Position numbers and translations under genes: made by a program
The notes under the pieces: generated by a model
The model's input: the letters and a program-made list of their open reading frames with translations, nothing else
What the model was told of the DNA's origin: nothing
The model's database searches: none
In this document: one piece after another, positions 25,695-34,185 of the stretch
Layout of the letters: the number at the start of each line of letters is the position of its first letter
Numbering within the stretch: position 1 is the stretch's first letter
NCBI GenBank assembly: GCA_015233895.1
Contig: JADFXG010000018.1
Span: forward strand, 1 to 55,865
Length of the DNA: 55,865 bases
Direction of reading: 5' to 3'
Source: Nitrospirota bacterium
Lineage (GTDB): Bacteria > Nitrospirota > Thermodesulfovibrionia > Thermodesulfovibrionales > Magnetobacteriaceae

Positions 25695-28421
25695 ATGCAC
25701 GGCAGTTGGCTTGAAATAAAAGGGATAAGACAGAATAACCTTAAAAACTTTGACATTAAAATCCCGCATGATTGTGTAATTGCGATCACGGGGCTTTCAG
25801 GCTCCGGAAAGTCCTCGCTTGCGTTTGATACCATTTTTGCCGAAGGGCAGTGGCGGTTTATTGAATCCCTGTCAACGTATGCTAAGCTGTTTTTAGATAA
25901 ACTTGACAGACCCGATATTGATGAGGCTGAAAACATACGCCCTGCCATTGCATTAAGCCAGAGAAATCCGGTTAAAGGTTCCCGTTCAACTGTGGGCACA
26001 GTCACCGAGGTTTATGATCTTTTGAGAGTCGTGTTTGCCAAAATTGCCTCTCCGGTTTGTCCAACCTGTGGTAGTAACATTGTCAGATGGGATGTGGAAA
26101 AAGTGTATGAAGAGCTGATAACTAACCACAAAGACAAACGAGCCATGATAATGTTTGAAACCGGCGAAACTCTGGCAAGTCTTAAAGAGCGCGGCTTTTA
26201 CAGAATCTATAAAGATGGCGAAACACTGGACATATTTGAAATCACTGAGGATGCCGAAAGACATGAGGTTGTCCTGGACAGGCTTATCATTGCTGATGAT
26301 CCGCGCCTCTTTGAGTCTCTTGAGTTAGCATGGAAAGAGGGTGACGGCAGGATAAAAATTATGTCTCCAGGCGGAGATACATTTACTTACTCAGACAAAC
26401 ACTCCTGTGACAGTTGCGGCAGAGTGCTACCTGAGCCAATGCCAATCCTGTTTTCGTTTAATCACCCGGTGGGGGCGTGCCCTGAGTGTAAGGGGTTTGG
26501 CAATGTACTCATAAATGATCCATCGCTGATAATCCCCGATATGTCATTAAGTCTTTCTGAGGGCGCAATCGAGCCGTTTGAAAAACCAGCGTTTCAGTGG
26601 TGGAAAAACCAACTCCTGAAAAATGCAGCTAAAAATGGAATTGATGTGAGAAAACCACTTCAGGAATTTAGCACTGAGGAGAGGGAAATTATTTTTAAAG
26701 GCAGCAGTGGTTTTTATGGAATCAATGATTTTTTTGAGGCTCTTTCGGAAAAACGGTACAAACTCCATGTGAGGGTGTTCTTAAGTAAATACCGTGTGGC
26801 AGAGGTGTGTCCAAAGTGCAGGGGAACTCGGCTGAAAGAAGAGGTGCTGGCTTATAAAGTCGGCGGCAAGAGTCTTGCCGATATGAACGCTATGACTGTT
26901 AATGAGTTACACGAGTTTTTTAAAACTCCCACCCTGACCGAACACGAACGAGCTGTCATACATGAGGCTCACAGACACATTTTGGCTAAACTCAGTGTTA
27001 TGGTTAATATGAGGCTTGGTTACCTGACCCTTGAGCGCCAAACGATGACTCTCTCTGGCGGAGAGTATCAACGGGTCAATCTTGCTAATCAGCTTTCCTG
27101 CCGGCTGGCCGGCACTCTTTATGTGCTTGATGAGCCAACGGTGGGACTTCATAGCAGAGACAACGGCCGCATCATGGAAATCATCAAGGAACTTTCAGCA
27201 CTGGGTAACACGGTGATTGTGGTCGAGCATGACCCTGAAATCATAGCTGCCTCCGACTGGGTTATAGAGCTTGGACCTGGGGGCGGTAAAAATGGTGGTG
27301 AGATCGTGTTTTCCGGCACAATCGGTGATTTTAAAAACTCAGATACCATAACGGCAAAGTATCTTTCAGGAAAAGCTCAGATGCGTAAAAGATTAAAAAG
27401 ACAACCTTCAGGTTTTATAGAAATAACAGGAGCAAAAGGCCATAACCTTAACTCTGTAAATTTGACAATTCCCGTCAATACGCTGACAGTAGCGACAGGC
27501 GTATCGGGCTCCGGTAAAAGCTCACTGATTGTGGAAACTCTGTACAGAGCTGCGGCAAAACAGTTAAAAAACACTGCTAATGAAGAAAAACCCCTTCCAT
27601 TTGACAGCATTTTGGGAGTTGACAAACTACATGGCGTTTGTCTTGTCGATCAATCACCGATAGGGAGAACACCGCGCTCAAATCCCGCTACGTACATGAA
27701 GTTTTTTGACAATATCCGAAAAATATTTTCTGAGCAGCCAGAGGCAAAGATTTATGGATATACACCCGGATTTTTCTCTTTTAACGTAAAAGGCGGCAGA
27801 TGTGAACACTGTAAGGGAGAGGGATTTGAAAAACTGGAGATGTATTTTTTTGAGGATTTATACGTGAAATGCCCACAATGTAAGGGGATGCGGTACTCAG
27901 AGGAGGCACTGCGCATAAAATACCGCGGGTTAAACATTAACGAGGTGCTGGGACTTACTGTGGATGAGGCTTTGGGCGTGTTCAATGATGATGCAGCTGT
28001 AGTAAGAAAACTTCAACTGCTTAAAGACATAGGTTTAGGTTATCTTCAGATAGGACAGGCAGCAACAACGCTCTCTGGGGGGGAGGCTCAGAGGCTGAAA
28101 ATATGTGCCGAGCTGGGTACTCCCGGGCCTGATGGGATATTATATGTGTTGGATGAGCCCACAATTGGGCTTCATATGCACGATGTCACAGCGCTCATGT
28201 CTTTCCTTAACCGCTTAGTAAGCGCTAATAACACGGTAGTGGTGATAGAGCACAATATGGATGTTGTGCAGGGCTCGGATTGGGTGATAGATCTGGGCCC
28301 AGAGGGCGGCTATGATGGCGGTAATATTGTGTTTGAGGGAACACCTGAGGAACTTATTGGCTTTAAAGGTTCACACACAGGTGAGAGTCTTTGCAAGTAT
28401 ATTAATAAATATACTTATTGA
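25695..28421 (+). CDS. uvrA: excinuclease ABC subunit A
   Basis: A 908-residue DNA damage sensor of nucleotide excision repair. Two ABC ATPase halves are visible: first Walker A GLSGSGKSS (33-41), signature LSGGEYQRVNLA and YVLDEPTVGLH; second Walker A GVSGSGKSS (about 604), signature LSGGEAQRLKI and YVLDEPTIGLH. Zinc motifs CPTCG, CDSCG/CPECKG and CEHCKG/CPQCKG are present, including the C-terminal zinc hairpin needed for DNA contact. It is a little shorter than E. coli UvrA (940), so a second, paralogous UvrA elsewhere is possible. Monocistronic. Confidence 0.92.
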   Translation: MHGSWLEIKGIRQNNLKNFDIKIPHDCVIAITGLSGSGKSSLAFDTIFAEGQWRFIESLSTYAKLFLDKLDRPDIDEAENIRPAIALSQRNPVKGSRSTVGTVTEVYDLLRVVFAKIASPVCPTCGSNIVRWDVEKVYEELITNHKDKRAMIMFETGETLASLKERGFYRIYKDGETLDIFEITEDAERHEVVLDRLIIADDPRLFESLELAWKEGDGRIKIMSPGGDTFTYSDKHSCDSCGRVLPEPMPILFSFNHPVGACPECKGFGNVLINDPSLIIPDMSLSLSEGAIEPFEKPAFQWWKNQLLKNAAKNGIDVRKPLQEFSTEEREIIFKGSSGFYGINDFFEALSEKRYKLHVRVFLSKYRVAEVCPKCRGTRLKEEVLAYKVGGKSLADMNAMTVNELHEFFKTPTLTEHERAVIHEAHRHILAKLSVMVNMRLGYLTLERQTMTLSGGEYQRVNLANQLSCRLAGTLYVLDEPTVGLHSRDNGRIMEIIKELSALGNTVIVVEHDPEIIAASDWVIELGPGGGKNGGEIVFSGTIGDFKNSDTITAKYLSGKAQMRKRLKRQPSGFIEITGAKGHNLNSVNLTIPVNTLTVATGVSGSGKSSLIVETLYRAAAKQLKNTANEEKPLPFDSILGVDKLHGVCLVDQSPIGRTPRSNPATYMKFFDNIRKIFSEQPEAKIYGYTPGFFSFNVKGGRCEHCKGEGFEKLEMYFFEDLYVKCPQCKGMRYSEEALRIKYRGLNINEVLGLTVDEALGVFNDDAAVVRKLQLLKDIGLGYLQIGQAATTLSGGEAQRLKICAELGTPGPDGILYVLDEPTIGLHMHDVTALMSFLNRLVSANNTVVVIEHNMDVVQGSDWVIDLGPEGGYDGGNIVFEGTPEELIGFKGSHTGESLCKYINKYTY

Positions 28422-28477
28422 GTTAAATACGGATGGGGGGCTGTCATTCTGTTTTTTCCTGTCATTCTGTTTTTTTT

Positions 28478-28503
28478 GTCATTCCTGCGCAGGCAGGAAT
28501 CCA
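28478..28503. repeat. palindromic repeat copy 1 (GTCATTCCTGCGCAGGCAGGAATCCA type)
   Basis: The core ATTCCTGC/GCAGGAAT is a self-complementary hairpin. It lies 19 bases before the GIY-YIG start and is followed by ATGTCTTTAAT, a flank also found after copy 3. Two degenerate CTGTCATTCTG fragments precede it. Confidence 0.8.
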
Positions 28504-28522
28504 TGTCTTTAATGAGGAAAAT

Positions 28523-28819
28523 ATGAAGCAATATTACGTATATATAATGGCAAGTCATAAAAATGGGACATTATATACAGGGGTAACCTCTGACTTGCTA
28601 AAGCGGGTTTACGAACATAAGAGTGATATTGTTGATGGTTTTACTAAAAAATATAAAGTCCATACTCTTGTCTATTACGAGACAATGAATGATATTACAG
28701 TTGCAATAGAAAGAGAAAAGCAAATTAAGAGGTGGAAGCGTCTGTGGAAAATAAATCTTATTGCAGAGAACAATCCTGACTGGAAAGATATTTCTGGATT
28801 CCTGCCTACGCAGGAATGA
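28523..28819 (+). CDS. GIY-YIG endonuclease-like protein (UPF0213-type)
   Basis: A 98-residue single-domain protein. YYVYIMASHKNGTLYTGVTS gives the GIY-YIG signature (YVY...YTG), followed by LLKRVYEHK with the catalytic-type Arg, and a conserved REKQIKRWKRLWKINLIAENNPDW tail. The family resembles UvrC and homing-nuclease catalytic domains. Start ATG 28523 is chosen because the domain begins there; a longer frame from 28433 would translate repeat DNA. The last codons and stop (SGFLPTQE) are encoded by an inverted palindromic repeat, so the gene is exactly bracketed by repeats. Confidence 0.85.
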   Translation: MKQYYVYIMASHKNGTLYTGVTSDLLKRVYEHKSDIVDGFTKKYKVHTLVYYETMNDITVAIEREKQIKRWKRLWKINLIAENNPDWKDISGFLPTQE

Positions 28820-28821
28820 CA
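28795..28821. repeat. palindromic repeat copy 2, inverted
   Basis: TGGATTCCTGCCTACGCAGGAATGACA is the reverse complement of copy 1 with one or two changes. It supplies the final codons and stop of the GIY-YIG gene. Confidence 0.8.
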
Positions 28822-28868
28822 AAGGGAAAAAAATGACAAAGGGAAAAAGGAATGACAAAGGGAAAAAG
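28814..28868. repeat. tandem ATGACAAAGGGAAAAA repeats
   Basis: Three near-identical units of about 16-18 bases follow the inverted palindromic repeat directly. No gene function is evident; slipped-strand duplication of the repeat flank is likely. Confidence 0.7.
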
Positions 28869-28875
28869 GACTGGA

Positions 28876-28945
28876 TCCCGCAACAAGTGCGGGATGACAG
28901 AGAGGTGGTGCGGGATGACAGAGAGGTGGTGCGGGATGACAAAGG
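28876..28945. repeat. tandem GTGCGGGATGACAGAGAGGTG repeats
   Basis: Two exact 21-base units (28900-28920 and 28921-28941) plus a partial unit starting in CCCGCAACAAGTGCGGGATGACA, itself a hairpin. Such CCCGCA...TGCGGGATGAC elements look like a second palindromic repeat family. Confidence 0.7.
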
Positions 28946-28974
28946 TGGGGCTTCTGTCATTCCTGTTCTTTTTC

Positions 28975-29001
28975 TGTCATTCCTGCGAAGGCAGGAATCC
29001 A
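28975..29001. repeat. palindromic repeat copy 3, same orientation as copy 1
   Basis: TGTCATTCCTGCGAAGGCAGGAATCCA followed by ATGTCTTTTAAT, nearly the same flank as copy 1. The shared flank shows that more than the hairpin was duplicated. Confidence 0.8.
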
Positions 29002-29035
29002 TGTCTTTTAATACCTCTATGAAGTAACACCCAAC

Positions 29036-29075
29036 AAAAAAAAAAGGGCTGCCAAAAGACAGCCCTTTTTTATCA
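29036..29075 (-). terminator. intrinsic terminator of the porin gene
   Basis: Read on the minus strand, GGGCTGTCTTTTGGCAGCCC is followed by ten T residues, a textbook Rho-independent terminator 26 bases after the porin stop. The A/T runs on both sides would also allow it to act on the plus strand. Confidence 0.85.
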
Positions 29076-29100
29076 TCTACACTCTTACAAGTGAGAGTTG

Positions 29101-30759
29101 TTAGAAGTTCAACTGTATGCCATGCCTGATTGCGTATATATTGTCTCTTGTGTAATCATAGCTGGCAGTATAAGGATAGCCATTTGCTGCTGTGAAGGTA
29201 CTGGCATTAATACCGTACGTTTGGTTTGTTACTCTGTTGTAGGCTGTTCCTGTCCAGAGATAACCACCCTCTACCCAATACTTGAGGTTCTTTGAGATCT
29301 TGTATTCAACCTTAGCATCAAGTTCCCAACCGATATCGGTGGAGGGAGCTGCGCCATCGCTGTAAGGATCCATTATTGCAACATCCTGAGCTGCTTTAAG
29401 CCAGTATAAATTTAACTCGCCATAGAGTGCTTTCGTCATGTCTGCTGCTATTCCACCCTTTAAATACATGGTGTTACACAGACCGCCATTGTTTCGATAA
29501 GGGGAGGTTGTACTGTCGGAGCCGGTGACTTGTGAGCAAGCACTTGGTGACAAATAATCATATATAAAAGTGTAATGCTGGTCTTTACCCTGTGAGGTAA
29601 TGAACCTGTTAATATCGTTTGTGTTGGATTTATCACCACTGCCATAAGCAAATTCAAGAGTTAATTTAACAGGATTAATTACCTTGTAGTCAATACCTGC
29701 TAACATTGCCCAACCCTGAAATTTAGAGCTGTTCATGTTTGGAATTACATAATCAATATTACCAGCCTGTAACTCGACATCGCCTCTAAGTGTTACCGGT
29801 CCGATTAAACCATCAGCGCGCAGACCAAAATTCAACAGATGAGCCTTTATTGCGTTGGCATAGCCAGCAACTGTAGTTCCATATGTAGAAGAGTAAGTGG
29901 TGGTAGGCCAGCCAGTAGTAGTGTTGATCGTTGTTGTTGATGTAACATAAGGAACATTCATTGCCTTATCATCAACATAAGTCACATCGCCGCTTATATT
30001 AAAAGTAGGGCTTTTGTACGATGCTAATAATACATAAGCATCAGCATCATCAGCCAGATTAGCAGTGCCTTCGGTAAACTTTGCTGTTAAAGCTGCTATT
30101 GTCAGGTTTTTGACAGGCTGCGCAAAGGCAACTATAGCATCATCACCATATTTGGTATGGTCAAAAAACAAACCTGTACCAAGAATAAGAGGCTGATGTC
30201 CAACTTTCACGCCAAAGCCGCTCTTAGCATACTGAATCCAGGCCTGACGAAGGTAGAGACTGCCTGCTTTTGCGTTACCCGCCGCGTAAGTACCAGTGGC
30301 GCCTGTTCCATTTGCGCCCCACACAACTGTATCTGTGGTGTTTGAACCTGTTTCAAGCTCTACAAACCCTTCTACTGTGTCGGATACCTTAGCATCCAAA
30401 CTTAGTCTCACCCTTGTGTCATAATATGCCTGATGATCATCACCGTTTGACACCTGAGTATTTGCCACGTTGTATGTACCGTTGGTGTAATTACCCTTAC
30501 CATTAACAGTATAGTGTGCACCAGTAGGAACATTAGAGAAAGATAAATAGGTTGACCTGTATGTCCCGTCTTCTATAGCATCAGAAGTATTTGATGAGTA
30601 AACTCCTCTGAACCTTATCTCTCCACCAATAGTTATCTTGGTGTCACCCTTTGCAACCGTTGCCGTATCGGATTTAGCTTCGTCATCTGCTGCGAACACG
30701 GTGACGCTGAATCCTAACGTAAGGATTGCAATCATTGCCATTATTAAGAATTTCTTCAA
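29101..30759 (-). CDS. outer-membrane beta-barrel porin
   Basis: A 552-residue precursor. The N-terminus MKKFLIMAMIAILTLGFSVTVFA is a Sec signal cleaved before ADD. The rest alternates short amphipathic strands rich in Tyr, Thr and Asn with loops, starts a barrel at TKITIGGEIRFRGVY and ends in HGIQLNF, with the C-terminal aromatic residue that BamA recognises. It resembles general or alginate-export type porins; the substrate cannot be told. Start is TTG with GGAGGG eight bases upstream. A near-perfect sigma-54 promoter lies about 280 bases upstream, so expression is probably controlled by an enhancer-binding regulator. Confidence 0.85.
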   Translation of the reverse strand: MKKFLIMAMIAILTLGFSVTVFAADDEAKSDTATVAKGDTKITIGGEIRFRGVYSSNTSDAIEDGTYRSTYLSFSNVPTGAHYTVNGKGNYTNGTYNVANTQVSNGDDHQAYYDTRVRLSLDAKVSDTVEGFVELETGSNTTDTVVWGANGTGATGTYAAGNAKAGSLYLRQAWIQYAKSGFGVKVGHQPLILGTGLFFDHTKYGDDAIVAFAQPVKNLTIAALTAKFTEGTANLADDADAYVLLASYKSPTFNISGDVTYVDDKAMNVPYVTSTTTINTTTGWPTTTYSSTYGTTVAGYANAIKAHLLNFGLRADGLIGPVTLRGDVELQAGNIDYVIPNMNSSKFQGWAMLAGIDYKVINPVKLTLEFAYGSGDKSNTNDINRFITSQGKDQHYTFIYDYLSPSACSQVTGSDSTTSPYRNNGGLCNTMYLKGGIAADMTKALYGELNLYWLKAAQDVAIMDPYSDGAAPSTDIGWELDAKVEYKISKNLKYWVEGGYLWTGTAYNRVTNQTYGINASTFTAANGYPYTASYDYTRDNIYAIRHGIQLNF

Positions 30760-30775
30760 TGTGTTACCCTCCGTA

Positions 30776-30934
30776 TCAAACTTGAGTCTTTTTCTGCCTA
30801 TGGCAGAACGTAATCTTGAAATTAATATTTTTACATTCGTTTTTATCCGTTTCCGATGTCTCCTTTGGCGCCATTACCGCCATTTCCCTTAGTCTCCAAC
30901 TATCACCTCCTTTTATAATACGTTTAGTCTCCAT
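30776..30934 (-). CDS. possible 52-residue leader ORF upstream of the porin gene
   Basis: A frame starting with METKRIIKGGDSWRLREM and ending 16 bases before the porin start. Its ATG follows the stop of another small frame without a gap (TAGATG), suggesting coupling. It is hydrophilic with two cysteines and no recognised family. An internal AAAGGAGGTGAT is a strong Shine-Dalgarno-like site that may instead serve a glycine-rich 18-residue frame. It could equally be an untranslated leader. Confidence 0.35.
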   Translation of the reverse strand: METKRIIKGGDSWRLREMAVMAPKETSETDKNECKNINFKITFCHRQKKTQV

Positions 30935-31012
30935 CTACACATTCTCTCTCATTGGCTCTCCGGCCTTTTCTGCATAACCCCTATATTTCATCGCAATTAT
31001 ATTACGTTTCAA
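30935..31012 (-). CDS. possible 25-residue leader peptide
   Basis: A TTG start at 31012 has GGAG seven bases upstream, just inside the expected transcript start of the sigma-54 promoter. The peptide reads MKRNIIAMKYRGYAEKAGEP and five more residues, and stops directly against the next ATG. Not recognised. If real, it would be the first cistron of the porin transcript. Confidence 0.3.
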   Translation of the reverse strand: MKRNIIAMKYRGYAEKAGEPMRENV

Positions 31013-31034
31013 TTCATATCTCCAACTAAATTGT

Positions 31035-31052
31035 TTGCAATTCCTGTGCCAA
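31035..31052 (-). promoter_or_regulatory. sigma-54 promoter of the porin transcript
   Basis: On the minus strand TTGGCACAGGAATTGCAA matches the sigma-54 consensus (YTGGCACRNNNNTTGCW) at every position, with correct -24 GG and -12 GC spacing. The predicted start is near 31025. Confidence 0.75.
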
Positions 31053-31483
31053 CCACTAAAAACAACACTTTCTACTATATTATTACTCTCCTTCTGTTGT
31101 TTTTTTACAACACTATGTGCCTAAGCGACACATTTATTAGGCATATCTTTCGCATATAAGGTATTTCTTTCACACAAATACTCAATTTATCTCATGAGCC
31201 TTTGCACTACATTTCATTTTCCATCGAATATAACTGTATTCTCTTTACTCTTTAAGCAATGAGTAGCTGTCTGTCAAAGACCATTTCTGGCTGCCCAACT
31301 GACACGTTATACTATTATACACTATATTTTCATAAAAAGCAAGGTTTTTTTATTATGTATTCCTCCGATACTTTCAGTTGCGTTTAAAAATAAAATTAAG
31401 CTTTAGAGATATTTGTATTTTTTAACAGCCAATATGCTATACTGTGATTCTATATTTGGCTTGCGGATATTTAAAAGACAGCA
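31053..31483. other. AT-rich intergenic region between porin promoter and recN
   Basis: No gene is supported. It should contain enhancer sites for the sigma-54 activator and the recN promoter; runs such as TTTTTTTACAACACTATG and TGACACGTTATACTATTATACACTATA (31298 onwards, with several -10-like TATACT/TATTAT motifs) are present, but none can be assigned with certainty. Confidence 0.4.
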
Positions 31484-33181
31484 GTGCTAAAAGAGTTAAT
31501 CATCAGAAATTTTGCCATAGTGGACAATATAAGGCTTGAGTTCACAGGGGGAGTTAATGTGTTGACCGGTGAGACAGGGGCCGGTAAGTCCATAATTGTG
31601 GATGCGTTAGGGATTATTTTAGGAGGAAAGGCGGCAGCGGCATTGATAAAGACAGGGGCAAATGAGGCTGCGGTTGAGGCCTTTTTTGATGTTAACGAAA
31701 ATGAAGCGGCAACCCGGTTCGGTATTGATCTCAGCGATGGGCTTATCATAAGAAGGGTCATCTCTTCTGGCGGTAAAAATCGTGTTTATATAAATGGCAG
31801 TATGGTTAATCTGCAAAATCTGCAGGAAATCGGGGAGTCGCTGCTTGACATTCACGGTCAGCACGAACACCAGAGCCTTATGTCCAGAGCAAGGCAAATG
31901 CGTCTTGTGGATTCCTTTGGTAAAATTGAGGAGGATGTGCGCAAATACAAGGAGCAGCTCTCTGTTTACCGCTCTTTAGCACAAGAGAGGGATATACTTT
32001 CAGAAAATCTCAGACAGCGGAATCAGCGCATAGACGTGCTGCGGTATCAGATAGAGGAGATAGAAGCCGCTGCCATAAAAAATGGCGAAAAGGAATCTCT
32101 GACAAAAGAGCTTACAATGCTTTCAAACCTTACAGCCATTAAAGAGCTCAGTGAAAGCTCCTATGAAATTCTAAATTCCGGGGATTTTTCGGTAAACGAC
32201 AGGCTTTCTTTAGTATCAGAAAACCTGATGCGTCTTCAATCTCTGGATGAGCACGGAGCGGAGCTCTACAACATGGCTAAGGAGGCGCTGTCATACATCA
32301 ACGAGCTTTGCATAGTGCTGAGGGGTTATAAGGAAAACGTGGATTTGACCGGTGGGAAACTTGATGAGGTAGAGACCCGGCTTGAACTTATAAAAAAAAT
32401 CGAAAAAAAATATGGCGACGGCGCAGTGGAGATTTACAAATTCAGAGATGAAGCGCAGTGTGAGCTGGACTCTTTGTTAAACGCAGAGGAGCGGCTTGAA
32501 AGCGTAGAGGCCGAGATTGACTCAACACGTGTAGCCCTTACAAATGCGGCTTACAGCGTTTCAGAAAAGAGAAAAACCGCCGCTTCTGCCCTTACCGAAG
32601 ATGTGAACATATCCTTGCGGGAGCTTGCTTTTAAAAACCCAAAGTTTGAAATTAAAGTTGACAGCGGCACAGCAGATAATGATACGCTTAAGTTTCTTAA
32701 CGACGGAGCAGACACGATAGAGTTTCTGTTTAGCGCAAACCCAGGCGAGCCGCTTAAACCTATTCAGAAGGTGGCCTCAGGCGGTGAGCTCTCAAGGTTG
32801 ATGCTTGCGCTAAAGAGCGCTGCCTCCGACTGTGACGATATAGGAGTGTTGGTGTTTGACGAGGTGGATGCAGGAATTGGCGGTGAGACGGCTGATGCGG
32901 TTGGTGAAAAACTCAAGAAACTGTCAGCTAAACATCAGGTTTTCTGCATAACCCACCTTCCTCAGATAGCCTCAAAGGCAGACAACCACGCTAAAATCAT
33001 TAAAGACGATGCCGGCACAGCCGTAAACATAGAGGTGCAACAGCTTACCGGGGAGGCTCGTGTCAACGAACTGGCAAGGATGCTAAGCGGCGCTATTACG
33101 GATATTTCCCTCGAACACGCAAGAGAGCTGCTTGCTAAAAACCTCCAGCCGTTGAATTCTCTGAGACAAACTGCGACATGA
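31484..33181 (+). CDS. recN: DNA repair protein RecN
   Basis: A 565-residue SMC-like ATPase acting early in double-strand break repair. Walker A GETGAGKS is at 29-36, two long coiled-coil arms cover roughly 150-380, and the C-terminal half carries the signature VASGGELSRLMLALK (about 430) and Walker B VLVFDEVDAGIGGETA (about 457), then FCITHLPQIAS. Start GTG at 31484. The stop overlaps the ferredoxin ATG by four bases (ATGA). Confidence 0.95.
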   Translation: MLKELIIRNFAIVDNIRLEFTGGVNVLTGETGAGKSIIVDALGIILGGKAAAALIKTGANEAAVEAFFDVNENEAATRFGIDLSDGLIIRRVISSGGKNRVYINGSMVNLQNLQEIGESLLDIHGQHEHQSLMSRARQMRLVDSFGKIEEDVRKYKEQLSVYRSLAQERDILSENLRQRNQRIDVLRYQIEEIEAAAIKNGEKESLTKELTMLSNLTAIKELSESSYEILNSGDFSVNDRLSLVSENLMRLQSLDEHGAELYNMAKEALSYINELCIVLRGYKENVDLTGGKLDEVETRLELIKKIEKKYGDGAVEIYKFRDEAQCELDSLLNAEERLESVEAEIDSTRVALTNAAYSVSEKRKTAASALTEDVNISLRELAFKNPKFEIKVDSGTADNDTLKFLNDGADTIEFLFSANPGEPLKPIQKVASGGELSRLMLALKSAASDCDDIGVLVFDEVDAGIGGETADAVGEKLKKLSAKHQVFCITHLPQIASKADNHAKIIKDDAGTAVNIEVQQLTGEARVNELARMLSGAITDISLEHARELLAKNLQPLNSLRQTAT

Positions 33182-33390
33182 AAGGTAAAATTGAAATAAA
33201 CTCCGAACTCTGTAAGGGGTGCGAACTTTGTATAACTGTCTGTCCAAAAAAAATACTAAAGCTTTGTGATGAGTTAAACACCTCAGGTTACTATACAATT
33301 TGTGTAACGGATATGGAGAGGTGTACAGGGTGTGCGCTTTGTGCTCAAATCTGTCCGGAGCTAACCATTGAGGTATGGGCTGATAAGTAA
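33178..33390 (+). CDS. 2[4Fe-4S] ferredoxin
   Basis: A 70-residue protein with two CxxCxxCxxxC motifs (Cys12, 15, 18, 22 and Cys49, 52, 55, 59). It resembles the delta subunits of 2-oxoacid:ferredoxin oxidoreductases, but no alpha, beta or gamma subunit is nearby, so it may act as a free electron carrier. It is translationally coupled to recN and starts a run of genes leading into the mla cluster. Confidence 0.88.
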   Translation: MKGKIEINSELCKGCELCITVCPKKILKLCDELNTSGYYTICVTDMERCTGCALCAQICPELTIEVWADK

Positions 33391-33393
33391 ATT

Positions 33394-34185
33394 ATGCTTG
33401 GCCAGATTATTTTTAAACCCGTAGGAGGGTGGTTCTTAAGGTATTTGAGAGATCTGGGAGGCTCCGGGGTTTTTCTGCTTAACTCTCTTTACTACTCTTT
33501 CACACCCCCATATAAGTGGAAACTGATTATTCGCCAGATATGGTTTATCGGATATATGTCACTTGGCGTCATTCTTATGACAGGTGCTTTTACAGGCATG
33601 GTGCTGGCAATTCAGTTGTTTTATGTGTTAAGAAAGTTTGGAGCTGAGTCTTTACTTGGCCCGGGTGTTGCCCTCAGTCTGGTAAGAGAGCTGGGGCCTG
33701 TCTTTACCGCCCTAATGGTAACCGGCCGCGGCGGCTCAGCGCTTACTGCAGAAATTGGAATTATGAAAATCTCCGAGCAAATTGACTCCCTCTACATCAT
33801 GGCGTTAAACCCGTATAAGTATATAATAACACCCAATTTTATAGCAGCCCTGATATGTTTTCCCCTTTTGACTGCGATATTTGATGTTACAGGCATTTAC
33901 GGAGGGTATCTGGTCGGGGTAAAGCTGCTGGGTTTAAGCAGCGGGGTTTACTTTGAGGAGATGAAGGGTTTTGTGGAAAGGGCTGATTTACTAATTGGAC
34001 TTTATAAATCGTTGAGTTTTGCCCTGATAATTTCGTGGGTATGCTGTTATAAGGGTTTTTTTCTTGGTAAAGGTTCATCTGGTTTTGGGGCGCGTGCCGT
34101 TAGTAAGGCAACAACAGACGCTGTTGTAATGTCATCGGTGGTTGTTCTTATTTGGGATTACGTTCTTGGGTCTTATTTCATTTAA
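33394..34185 (+). CDS. mlaE: MlaE-type ABC permease
   Basis: A 263-residue inner-membrane permease of the Mla system that moves phospholipids between inner and outer membranes. Five to six hydrophobic segments are visible, with the family core GAFTGMVLAIQ and SLVRELGPVFTALMVTGRGGSALTAEIG. Four bases separate it from the ferredoxin gene and its TAA overlaps the mlaF ATG by one base (TAATG). Gene order E-F-D-C is complete; mlaB and mlaA are absent here. Confidence 0.93.
   Translation: MLGQIIFKPVGGWFLRYLRDLGGSGVFLLNSLYYSFTPPYKWKLIIRQIWFIGYMSLGVILMTGAFTGMVLAIQLFYVLRKFGAESLLGPGVALSLVRELGPVFTALMVTGRGGSALTAEIGIMKISEQIDSLYIMALNPYKYIITPNFIAALICFPLLTAIFDVTGIYGGYLVGVKLLGLSSGVYFEEMKGFVERADLLIGLYKSLSFALIISWVCCYKGFFLGKGSSGFGARAVSKATTDAVVMSSVVVLIWDYVLGSYFI

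Noticed and set aside
28433-28522. Upstream extension of the GIY-YIG frame
   Set aside because: It translates the palindromic repeat and its flank (HSVFFVIPAQAGIHVF); the domain and a normal start lie at 28523.
28876-28945. Possible CRISPR array
   Set aside because: The units are direct tandem copies without spacers of constant length and no cas genes are near.
28598-29002. 134-residue minus-strand frame over the GIY-YIG region
   Set aside because: It is antisense to the GIY-YIG gene and reads through the tandem repeats (SSRTTSLSSRTTSL), so it is a shadow.
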